Shown here: positions 1 through 5,574 of the stretch, in pieces
How the letters are laid out: every line of letters begins with the position of its first letter
How positions within the stretch are numbered: the stretch's first letter is position 1
NCBI GenBank assembly: GCA_034678415.1
Contig: JAXDBV010000263.1
Location: 1-5,574 of the forward strand
DNA: 5,574 nt
Direction: 5' to 3'
Source: JAXDBV01 sp034678415
GTDB taxonomy: Bacteria > Bacteroidota > Bacteroidia > Bacteroidales > VadinHA17
Program-made: the position numbers and the translations under genes
Notes under the pieces: model-generated
Databases searched by the model: none
The model's input: the letters and a program-made list of their open reading frames with translations, nothing else
What the model was told of the DNA's origin: nothing

Positions 1-664
1 GAGACCGTGTAGAGATGGATATCTTTCCGTCTTCCAGGGGGAAGGTGGTGATACGCGGGTGGTTGGCATGGCCTGATACATATCCGTCGGGCACACGGCG
101 GGCCACCCATACGGCACCCTTATTACCCGGTCCCGTGCCGATCAGCTCCATGATCCAAACCACATCTGGATCGGGGATGGAGAACGATTCACCGGAGCTG
201 CAATAGCCGTATTCGGTAACCAGCTCCGACATGATTTTTATTGCTTCCCTGGCGCTTCTGGCCCTTTGAAGGGTGATATACATCAGGCTGCCGTAATCGA
301 TGATCCCTGTCGTATCCACCAATTCATAACGGCCACCGTATGTGGTCTCGCCGATAGCCACCTGGTACTCGTTCATGTTCCCGATTACGGAAAAGGTATG
401 TCTTACCTGTTTGATGCGGCCGAGGAACTTGCCGGAATCCCATTCATATACATCCAGCATGGCTCCGGCCGGGTAATCGGCCGCGGGAAAGTAGTATAGT
501 TCACCGTACAGCACATGTGAATCGGCAGCATAGGTGATCATTGTCGAACCGTCGACCGTGGCGCCCCTGCTCACCAGGAAGTTGGTACAACCGTGACCGT
601 TGCGCGGAAGAAGGATGAACAGCAGGATCATGCCTGCCAGTATCCTGTTCAGTATTCTATCCAT
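1..664 (-). CDS. Secreted C69-family dipeptidase, N-terminal part (3' end beyond left edge)
   Basis: This is an open frame of 221 complete codons with no stop before the left edge. Members of this family in Bacteroidota usually have about 500 residues, so roughly 40% is visible. Residues 1-25 look like a signal peptide, with Arg3 and Arg7 followed by a hydrophobic core at 8-19. The mature start would be Cys26, in CTNFLVSRGATVDGS (26-40). In peptidase family C69 this cysteine is the N-terminal nucleophile of an Ntn-hydrolase fold. Further family-like segments are GESFSIPDPDVVWIMELIG (158-176) and GAVWVARRVPDGYVSGHAN (183-201). The expected activity is hydrolysis of dipeptides in the periplasm or at the surface. 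The ATG at 664 follows an A/T-rich leader with no Shine-Dalgarno sequence, and starting there keeps the signal peptide whole. The gene lies 41 bp after the alcohol dehydrogenase stop on the same strand, so cotranscription is possible. The family is clear; the substrate is unknown. Confidence 0.9.
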   Translation of the reverse strand, partial: MDRILNRILAGMILLFILLPRNGHGCTNFLVSRGATVDGSTMITYAADSHVLYGELYYFPAADYPAGAMLDVYEWDSGKFLGRIKQVRHTFSVIGNMNEYQVAIGETTYGGRYELVDTTGIIDYGSLMYITLQRARSAREAIKIMSELVTEYGYCSSGESFSIPDPDVVWIMELIGTGPGNKGAVWVARRVPDGYVSGHANHPRITTFPLEDGKISISTRS

Positions 665-705
665 AGTTTTTGTATTTATTTGTTTTAATGATTCGTTAGC
701 ATGTG

Positions 706-1845
706 TTATATCATATAGTTCATCAGTTTCAGACGGTCTTCTTCTGACAATTTGTGGTGGAGCCCTGTCACATTGTTTTTATTCATCAGCTCCAGGATAC
801 GGTTTTTCGCGCTGTTTCCGATGCCGATATCCGACAGGTGTACCGGACTGCCGAGGGATACGAATAAGGTTGTCAGTTTTCGTATGGTCTCCTCCACCGT
901 GTTGACCCCGAACAGGTTTTCCCCCAGGGAAATGATCCGTTCGGGGATTCTGTCGGCCTGCAGCTTGAGCCAGGCCGGGTATGCAATTGACAGGCTGGCC
1001 CCATGGGGTGTGTCGAAGAGGAAGGAGAGGGTATGGCCGATGTCGTGCACACCCCAGTCGCCCGATTTCCTGCCGCAGATAGTCAGGCCGTTAAGGGCAT
1101 TGGTGGCGGCCCACATGATCCTTGCCCTGTACTCATAATTGAACGGTTCTTTTTTCACCAACGGGCCGACCTGCATGGCTTCACGTATGATGGCATATCC
1201 AAAGCTGTCGGAGAGGGGGGCGTCTCCCTTGCCGAAATAAGCTTCCAGGCAATGGGCGATGATATCGACGATGCCATAAACTGTGTAGTTAACCGGAACG
1301 GTACAGGTGAATTCCGGGTCGAGGAAGGAGTGTCTGGGATAATTCAACGATGAGCTGAATCCGATCTTTTCCTGTGTCTCATGGTTCTGCAGCACCGATG
1401 TCCCGTTCATCTCCGTCCCGGTGGCGGCCAGTGTGAGTACGGCAATCAGCGGGAGGGCAGTCACCGGTGTATGCTTTCCCGACATGATATCCCATCCTTT
1501 GACGTTGTCGGCAATACAGTCAGCAATGATCTTTGCCGAGTCGATCGTACTGCCGCCACCCACTGCCACTACCACCTCCACCTTGTTCTTTCTTCCTTCT
1601 TCAGCGGATTTGTCCACATCATCGATCACGGGGTTAGGCTTGATACCACCGTACTCGGTGATCTTAAGTGCTGCCTTCCGGAGATGATCCCTGATCTTGT
1701 CCAGGTAACCATACCTGATCACCGAGCCTCTTCCATACACCAGCAATACTCTCTTTCCATACAGTGCTGCCGTTTCACCGATCGTATCGGTCACGCCTTT
1801 TCCGAAGTGCAGGTGTGTGGGATTATGGAAGTTGAAGTTTTCCAT
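706..1845 (-). CDS. Iron-containing alcohol dehydrogenase, YqhD/butanol dehydrogenase-like
   Basis: This complete 379-residue protein belongs to the group III metal-dependent alcohol dehydrogenases, which usually have about 380-390 residues. The N-terminus (ENFNFHNPTHLHFGKG) is typical of the family and supports the ATG at 1845. The nucleotide-binding half carries YGRGS (37-41), where NADP-dependent YqhD and BDH relatives usually have GGGS, and VGGGSTIDSAK (95-105). The C-terminal metal domain has the expected ligands: Asp194 and His198 (VDIIAH), His271 (DIGHTL) and His281 (TPHGAS). The likely reaction is NAD(P)H-dependent reduction of aldehydes to alcohols in the cytoplasm, either for fermentation or for detoxifying reactive aldehydes. 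The true substrate cannot be read from the sequence. It follows anmK after 54 bp on the same strand, but a possible terminator lies between them. Nothing links it clearly to the wall-recycling genes around it. Confidence 0.93.
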   Translation of the reverse strand: MENFNFHNPTHLHFGKGVTDTIGETAALYGKRVLLVYGRGSVIRYGYLDKIRDHLRKAALKITEYGGIKPNPVIDDVDKSAEEGRKNKVEVVVAVGGGSTIDSAKIIADCIADNVKGWDIMSGKHTPVTALPLIAVLTLAATGTEMNGTSVLQNHETQEKIGFSSSLNYPRHSFLDPEFTCTVPVNYTVYGIVDIIAHCLEAYFGKGDAPLSDSFGYAIIREAMQVGPLVKKEPFNYEYRARIMWAATNALNGLTICGRKSGDWGVHDIGHTLSFLFDTPHGASLSIAYPAWLKLQADRIPERIISLGENLFGVNTVEETIRKLTTLFVSLGSPVHLSDIGIGNSAKNRILELMNKNNVTGLHHKLSEEDRLKLMNYMI

Positions 1846-1892
1846 TATGCACTCAATCTACTTATTGGTTCATACTGAAGGGGCGAAAATAC

Positions 1893-1912
1893 AAAAAAAC
1901 TACATCCTGTAG
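1893..1912 (-). terminator. Possible weak intrinsic terminator overlapping the anmK stop codon
   Basis: On the minus strand, CTACA-GGA-TGTAG forms a perfect 5-bp stem with a 3-nt loop, followed at once by seven T residues. The stem consists of the last codons of anmK (TAC AGG ATG) and the TAG stop. The stem is short and has only two G-C pairs, so it would be an inefficient terminator or an attenuator. It could reduce rather than block readthrough into the alcohol dehydrogenase gene. The inverted repeat and T-tract are visible directly; the function is inferred. Confidence 0.3.
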
Positions 1913-2961
1913 ACCAGTCCGCCGATGCTGTCGTGTCTTGCTCCTGTGACGCTGGAGAGGCAGTTGATCTCGTTTCTTAGGCGGAGGATGCCCAGGAGGG
2001 TGAAGACGAGAGCCTCCTTGTACTTAACGAGGCTCTTATCGGGAACGACAATGGTTGAATAGGTCATTCTCCTGATCATGTCGACGAGGAACAGGTTCAG
2101 CGCTCCTCCTCCGGTAACCAGTACTTGCTTTTCAGGATCATTGGGGAGCACCCTGACGATCTGCAATGCGATGTGTTCGTAAACGGTGCGCAGCAGATTG
2201 ACAGGGTTGCCCTTGTATCTGCTGATGACAGGGATAACATTTTCTTCCAGCCACTCCAGTCCCAGTGATTTGGGTGGTTTGATCCTGTAATAAGCGATGC
2301 TGTTCAGCCGGTACAGCAAATCTCCGTCAACAATACCCTGTTTGCCGGTTATACCGTTCCTGTCGTATGACAGGTTAAAAAATTGGGACGCGATCCGGTT
2401 GAGAATGATGTTCACCGGGCAGATATCGAATGCGATCCTCTGCTTGTATTTCCTGAAAGAGATATTTGAGAATCCTCCGAGGTTAAGGCAGTAGTCGAAG
2501 TCAGGAAACAGCAGTTCATCACCAACCGGTACAAGGGGTGCGCCCTGCCCGCCAAGGGTGATATCCCTGTGTCTGAAATTCCATACTGTTGTGATGCCGG
2601 TCTCACGGGCGATGGAAGGACCGTCACCGATCTGGGCGCTGATACCGAAATGGGGGCGATGCAACACTGTATGGCCGTGGGAGGCTATGAGATCGACCTT
2701 GATATCCTCATTCCTGAGGAATTCATTTATTTTGGATCCGATCCACTGGCCATATTCAAAATGGAGTTGCATGGTATCTCTTCCCCATGTTGTATATGCC
2801 TCCGCAAGTCTGGTCTTCCAGGTGCGGCTGTAGGGTACGGTATGATATTTCAGCAGTTCCCATTTCCAGCCTTTGCGCCCGTATTTGAACCTGGCAAGGG
2901 TGATATCCAGTCCGTCCAGCGAACTACCCGACATGACACCGATGGCATTGTATTTATTCAT
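1900..2961 (-). CDS. anmK: Anhydro-N-acetylmuramic acid kinase (AnmK)
   Basis: This complete 353-residue protein is slightly shorter than the roughly 370 residues of the Proteobacterial enzyme. AnmK uses ATP and water to open the 1,6-anhydro ring of anhMurNAc, giving MurNAc-6-phosphate in cytoplasmic peptidoglycan recycling. The family motifs appear in order: GVMSGSSLDGLD (8-19, phosphate binding), SHGHT (94-98), IGDGPSIA (111-118), GGQGAPLVP (137-145), NLGGFSNIS (160-168), FDICPVN (178-184), VTGGGALN (282-289) and SSVTGA (336-341). Asp179 matches the catalytic base in the usual FDTGPGN motif, whose flanking residues differ here. The ATG at 2961 lies inside the last codons of cutC, with an 8-bp overlap and no Shine-Dalgarno sequence upstream, which suggests translational coupling. 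MurQ, the usual next enzyme, is not in the window. Confidence 0.95.
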   Translation of the reverse strand: MNKYNAIGVMSGSSLDGLDITLARFKYGRKGWKWELLKYHTVPYSRTWKTRLAEAYTTWGRDTMQLHFEYGQWIGSKINEFLRNEDIKVDLIASHGHTVLHRPHFGISAQIGDGPSIARETGITTVWNFRHRDITLGGQGAPLVPVGDELLFPDFDYCLNLGGFSNISFRKYKQRIAFDICPVNIILNRIASQFFNLSYDRNGITGKQGIVDGDLLYRLNSIAYYRIKPPKSLGLEWLEENVIPVISRYKGNPVNLLRTVYEHIALQIVRVLPNDPEKQVLVTGGGALNLFLVDMIRRMTYSTIVVPDKSLVKYKEALVFTLLGILRLRNEINCLSSVTGARHDSIGGLVYRM

Positions 2962-3751
2962 GGTGAAGGAGGGGGGTAGGTGCTTTTAACGATGCGACCA
3001 GTTTAACAACATGATCAACCCTGTTCTTATCGGTTTCGAACCACCTGTAATCATCGGGCAGGGCCTGGCAGGTGGATTGCAGTGTGTCATGCCGGCGGGT
3101 CATACGGCTCTTGACGGGGCTGCGGGCCGACAGGTGGACTTCCCTGGCTCCTGTGCGGCGGATGATCTCACAGACATTTTGTTCATTGACTCCCCCGCCG
3201 GGCATGATGCTGATGCGATCTGATGCGGCTTCAACCAGTCTTGCCAGGAGGGGTATACCTTCGTATGCCGTGCCTGCCATGCCCGAAGTAAGGATCCTGT
3301 GAAACCCGAGTCCGATGATCTCTTCCAGCGAGCGGAAAGGATCAGCCGACAGGTCAACAGACCGGTGGAATGTCAGTCTCAGCGGGTATGCAAGCTCCGC
3401 CAGCTCCCTGCACCGGGAGGTATCGACAGCCCCGTCGTCATCGAGGATACCGAAAACCACACCATCAACGCCCAATGGCTTCAGTCCGGATATTTCGTTC
3501 TTCATGACTTCAAACTCAAGATCGCTGTAAAGGAAATCTCCTCCCCGCGGACGTACCATGATATGAAGGGGGATGCTTACCATCTTTCTAACCATACGGA
3601 TGGTGCCGTGGCCAGGTGTGGTACCGCCCTCGTAAGGACCGGCACACAGCTCGATACATGAGGCCCCGCCCTCGAAAGCCTGTAAAGCTGAATATGCCGA
3701 GTACGCGCATATTTCAACGCCTGTCAAACCGCCTGTTGTATTTATGGCCAT
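2954..3751 (-). CDS. cutC: CutC family TIM-barrel protein
   Basis: Starting at the ATG at 3751, this is a 265-residue protein, close to the roughly 245-250 usual for CutC, with a short extra tail. Conserved CutC segments appear in order: EICAYSA (13-19), EGGASCIELCAG (27-38), EGGTTPGHG (41-49), IMVRPRGGDFLYS (64-76), GVDGVVFGILDDDG (94-107), LTFHR (126-130), RILTSG (152-157), MPGGG (183-187) and EVHLSAR (204-210). The family was named for copper homeostasis, but its biochemical activity is poorly settled; the fold is a TIM barrel and the protein is cytoplasmic. The frame stays open upstream to an ATG at 3910. That start would add 53 unconserved residues and run antisense through the start of the divergent gene, so I reject it. 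The 8-bp overlap with anmK suggests a joint role in amino-sugar metabolism. Family assignment is firm; function is not. Confidence 0.93.
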   Translation of the reverse strand: MAINTTGGLTGVEICAYSAYSALQAFEGGASCIELCAGPYEGGTTPGHGTIRMVRKMVSIPLHIMVRPRGGDFLYSDLEFEVMKNEISGLKPLGVDGVVFGILDDDGAVDTSRCRELAELAYPLRLTFHRSVDLSADPFRSLEEIIGLGFHRILTSGMAGTAYEGIPLLARLVEAASDRISIMPGGGVNEQNVCEIIRRTGAREVHLSARSPVKSRMTRRHDTLQSTCQALPDDYRWFETDKNRVDHVVKLVASLKAPTPLLHHE

Positions 3752-3812
3752 ATGGTTTACGAAATTAAAATTTTCTGTATAATTGCAGCATATCCATAGC
3801 CAAAATAACATT
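3752..3812. promoter_or_regulatory. Divergent promoter region between cutC and the nucleotidyltransferase
   Basis: This 61-bp A/T-rich gap separates two divergent start codons, so it must drive the plus-strand gene and probably the cutC-anmK run too. On the plus strand, TTTACG (3756-3761) and TATAAT (3778-3783), spaced by 16 bp, resemble sigma70 boxes. On the minus strand, TTGGCT (3803-3798) and TATACA (3781-3776), also 16 bp apart, form a weaker pair sharing the same core. I do not see a good Bacteroidota-type TTTG/TAnnTTTG pair, so the exact boxes are uncertain. Neither gene has a clear Shine-Dalgarno sequence here. Confidence 0.35.
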
Positions 3813-4724
3813 ATGAAGCTCAGTTTACTGGTAATGGCCGCCGGTATCGGTAGCCGGTACGGAGGGTTGAAACAGATGGACAGGTTCGGACCGTCGGGTG
3901 AAGCGATCATCGATTATTCCATCTATGATGCTATCAGAGCCGGATTCAACAATGTGATATTCATCATCCGTAAGGATATTGAGACCGATTTCCGGGAATT
4001 TTTCCTGAAAAAGCTCGAGCATCATATCGAGGTTGACTTTGTTTTCCAGGAACTGGATATGATACCCCGGGGGTTCGCCGTTCCCGGGGGACGGGTCAAG
4101 CCATGGGGAACGGGGCACGCAGTGCTTGTAGCCAGCGAAAAAATAGACAATCCGTTTGTGGTCATCAACGGAGATGATTACTACGGGCCCGAATCATACA
4201 GGCTGATGGCCGGGTTTCTCTCTACGGAGGCAACACACGACAGGAATCACTGGGCCATGGTGGGGTATGAGCTACAGAATACAATGTCGAAATACGGCAC
4301 TGTTGCCAGGGGAGTGTGCGAAACGGAGGGAGAATACCTGAAATCGATCAGGGAGATAACAGATATTGGCTACGAAGCCACTGCGATTGGTTACAAGGAC
4401 AGGAACGGGTTGTTTACCAGGCTTGATCCATTGACGCCTGTCTCCATGAATATCTGGGGTTTCACCCCGTCTGTTTTCACTTACCTTGCCAGGGATTTTA
4501 AAATATTCCTTGAGCGGTCATCCACCTATCCCAAAGCAGAATTCTATATACCAACGCTTATAAACAATCTGATAAACACGAAGGAATGCCGGGTTAAGGT
4601 GTTGACCGGCGGCGGCGAATGGTTCGGGGTGACCTACCGCGAAGACCGCCCCCGGGTGATCAGTCGATTGAACGACCTTATTGAAAAGGGTGTTTATCCT
4701 TCCTCCCTGTGGGCGAACCGCTAA
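3813..4724 (+). CDS. Sugar-1-phosphate nucleotidyltransferase family protein (possibly MurU-like)
   Basis: This complete 303-residue cytoplasmic protein has an NTP_transferase Rossmann-like fold. The nucleotide-binding signature LVMAAGIGSRYGGLKQ spans residues 6-21, with the GxGxR turn at 11-15 and Lys20. PWGTGHA (97-103) follows, and NGDDYYG (119-125) supplies the metal-binding aspartates. Later conserved blocks are MNIWGF (212-217), EFYIPTLIN (243-251) and WFGVTYREDRPRV (270-282). No left-handed beta-helix acyltransferase domain is attached, unlike GlmU. Such enzymes transfer UMP, dTMP or another NMP to a sugar-1-phosphate. Close relatives in Bacteroidota are often simply called nucleotidyltransferases, and some related proteins act as MurNAc-1-phosphate uridylyltransferases (MurU) beside an AmgK kinase. 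No such kinase gene is in this window, so the substrate is open. The ATG at 3813 begins the beta1-loop motif at the usual place; upstream TTG at 3783 adds nothing conserved. Confidence 0.9.
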   Translation: MKLSLLVMAAGIGSRYGGLKQMDRFGPSGEAIIDYSIYDAIRAGFNNVIFIIRKDIETDFREFFLKKLEHHIEVDFVFQELDMIPRGFAVPGGRVKPWGTGHAVLVASEKIDNPFVVINGDDYYGPESYRLMAGFLSTEATHDRNHWAMVGYELQNTMSKYGTVARGVCETEGEYLKSIREITDIGYEATAIGYKDRNGLFTRLDPLTPVSMNIWGFTPSVFTYLARDFKIFLERSSTYPKAEFYIPTLINNLINTKECRVKVLTGGGEWFGVTYREDRPRVISRLNDLIEKGVYPSSLWANR

Positions 4725-4731
4725 AAACAAC

Positions 4732-5574
4732 CTACCAGTAGAACTCCTTGTTGATGACCGAGAAATTCTGCCTCTCATCGATCACCGTGAGAACGAGAAA
4801 GTGTTTCTTCCCTGATGACAGACGTTCCCTGTCGAACACATAATACAGCTGATTATTCTTCTCATCATACTCAAACAGTACCCAGTCACCATCGATATAT
4901 CCATGGTAAGACTTAATACCTGACAGGTCATCGGCAACGAAAAACGATATCTTCTCCTGGCTTGTGAAATCGTACAGTTTCGACTGGCTGTTCATCCTGA
5001 TCAAAGGGGGGACGGTATCCATCAGGATGGTGTAATTGCCAAATGCCCTGGTGGTTGTTTCCAGGTAACCGTTCCTGTAACTTCCGCCAACCGAAATGTA
5101 CTTGCCGTCCTTATCCACTCTTACCAGAAGCAGCTTTGATGTGAGGTCGTTGGCTACTTCATCGGCGCGGACAGATAGTCTGATATCTTTATGCAGGGGA
5201 GTATATTCATCATGGATATGATGCAGGGGGGAAAGCATTCCTGGGGCCGGTTCAGTCATGGCGTACCTGAAGTAAAGGGTGTCATACAGACTGTTAGCCG
5301 GGATCTCGATGCTGAACCCTCCATAGCTGTATGTGTTTGACACCTGGTAGGGGAATATCCGGGTATATTCGGGTGAATTTGTTTGCCTTAGCGGCGGAGG
5401 GACAGCGTTCCTCTGTACCGGGAAAGTGATCCTGGAGAGGTTACCATGAACATCGGTAAGTTGCAGCGTCAGCCTGTGCACCAGTGTGTCGTCCAGTTGT
5501 AGGACTCCCCTGTTGTGAACCCCTTCATAAATGCTCATCCTGTTGTTGGGCTGCAGGAATGTTTTTTCAATCAC
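4732..5574 (-). CDS. Probable M23-family metallopeptidase, C-terminal part (5' end beyond right edge)
   Basis: The last 280 codons of a longer minus-strand gene are visible; the frame is open to the right edge, and the edge GTG codon is probably internal. The visible part is beta-rich and extracellular in style. Residues 28-53 (DDTLVHRL...DVHGNLSRITFPV) look like the end of one beta-sandwich domain. FSIEIPANSLYDTLYFRY (87-104) begins a second. From DTVPP (186-190) to the end there is an Ig-like domain with DDLSGI (215-220), YIDGDWVLFEYD (226-237) and YVFDRERLSSGKKHFL (245-260). This arrangement is what I recall from the C-terminal half of Bacteroidota periplasmic M23 (LytM-like) endopeptidases, which cleave peptidoglycan cross-links. 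The zinc-binding catalytic domain lies outside the window, so this is recognition by tail only; another large surface protein is possible. It converges on the nucleotidyltransferase with 7 bp between stops. Confidence 0.72.
   Translation of the reverse strand: MIEKTFLQPNNRMSIYEGVHNRGVLQLDDTLVHRLTLQLTDVHGNLSRITFPVQRNAVPPPLRQTNSPEYTRIFPYQVSNTYSYGGFSIEIPANSLYDTLYFRYAMTEPAPGMLSPLHHIHDEYTPLHKDIRLSVRADEVANDLTSKLLLVRVDKDGKYISVGGSYRNGYLETTTRAFGNYTILMDTVPPLIRMNSQSKLYDFTSQEKISFFVADDLSGIKSYHGYIDGDWVLFEYDEKNNQLYYVFDRERLSSGKKHFLVLTVIDERQNFSVINKEFYW

Noticed and set aside
1381..1878. Long plus-strand open frame opposite the alcohol dehydrogenase
   Set aside because: It lies antisense to a gene with complete family motifs, and its translation shows no recognisable domain or natural composition.
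1846..1899. Possible Bacteroidota promoter for the alcohol dehydrogenase (TTTG then TATGAACC)
   Set aside because: The spacing of 17 bp and the poor second box do not match the TTG-N19-21-TAnnTTTG pattern well enough to call.
2962..2980. AGGAGG-like sequence near the anmK start
   Set aside because: The GGAGG run is on the plus strand, so in the anmK mRNA it reads CCTCC and cannot serve as a ribosome binding site.
3299..3661. Plus-strand open frame opposite cutC
   Set aside because: It is an antisense shadow of conserved CutC codons and shows no motif of its own.
3783..3812. Alternative TTG start of the nucleotidyltransferase
   Set aside because: It would add ten unconserved residues before the beta1 strand and start at the putative -10 box; ATG at 3813 fits the family better.
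3825..4118. Minus-strand open frame inside the nucleotidyltransferase gene
   Set aside because: It is antisense to the signature motifs of a well-supported gene and has no recognisable content.

Overview
The window reads as an ordinary chromosomal segment of a Bacteroidota bacterium, probably Bacteroidales-like, at roughly balanced GC. Three things point there. The start codons lack Shine-Dalgarno sequences and sit behind A/T-rich leaders. The AnmK motifs (MSGSSLDGLD, FDICPVN) and the C-terminal domains of the M23-type protein are of a kind I associate with this phylum. Coding density is very high, with intergenic gaps of 7 to 61 bp. I see no mobile element, CRISPR array, tRNA, rRNA or attachment site.

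There are six protein genes. On the minus strand, read from right to left, a run goes cutC (3751-2954), anmK (2961-1900, overlapping cutC by 8 bp), an iron-containing alcohol dehydrogenase (1845-706) and a secreted C69-family dipeptidase (664 to beyond the left edge). Divergent from cutC, across a 61-bp promoter region, is a plus-strand sugar-1-phosphate nucleotidyltransferase (3813-4724). It converges, with only 7 bp between stop codons, on the C-terminal half of a probable M23-family metallopeptidase (minus strand, 4732 to beyond the right edge).

Four of the six products can be tied to envelope peptidoglycan turnover. M23 enzymes cut peptide cross-links. AnmK phosphorylates and opens 1,6-anhydro-MurNAc. 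C69 enzymes hydrolyse dipeptides. The nucleotidyltransferase resembles the group that includes MurU-like MurNAc-1-phosphate uridylyltransferases. This is an inference from family membership and clustering. The kinase (AmgK), etherase (MurQ) and permease (AmpG) that would complete a recycling pathway are not in the window.

No clearly novel system is present. The points most worth a second look are the translational coupling of cutC to anmK, which argues for an amino-sugar rather than copper role, a possible weak terminator built into the anmK stop codon, and the C69 nucleophile cysteine lying directly at the end of the signal peptide.
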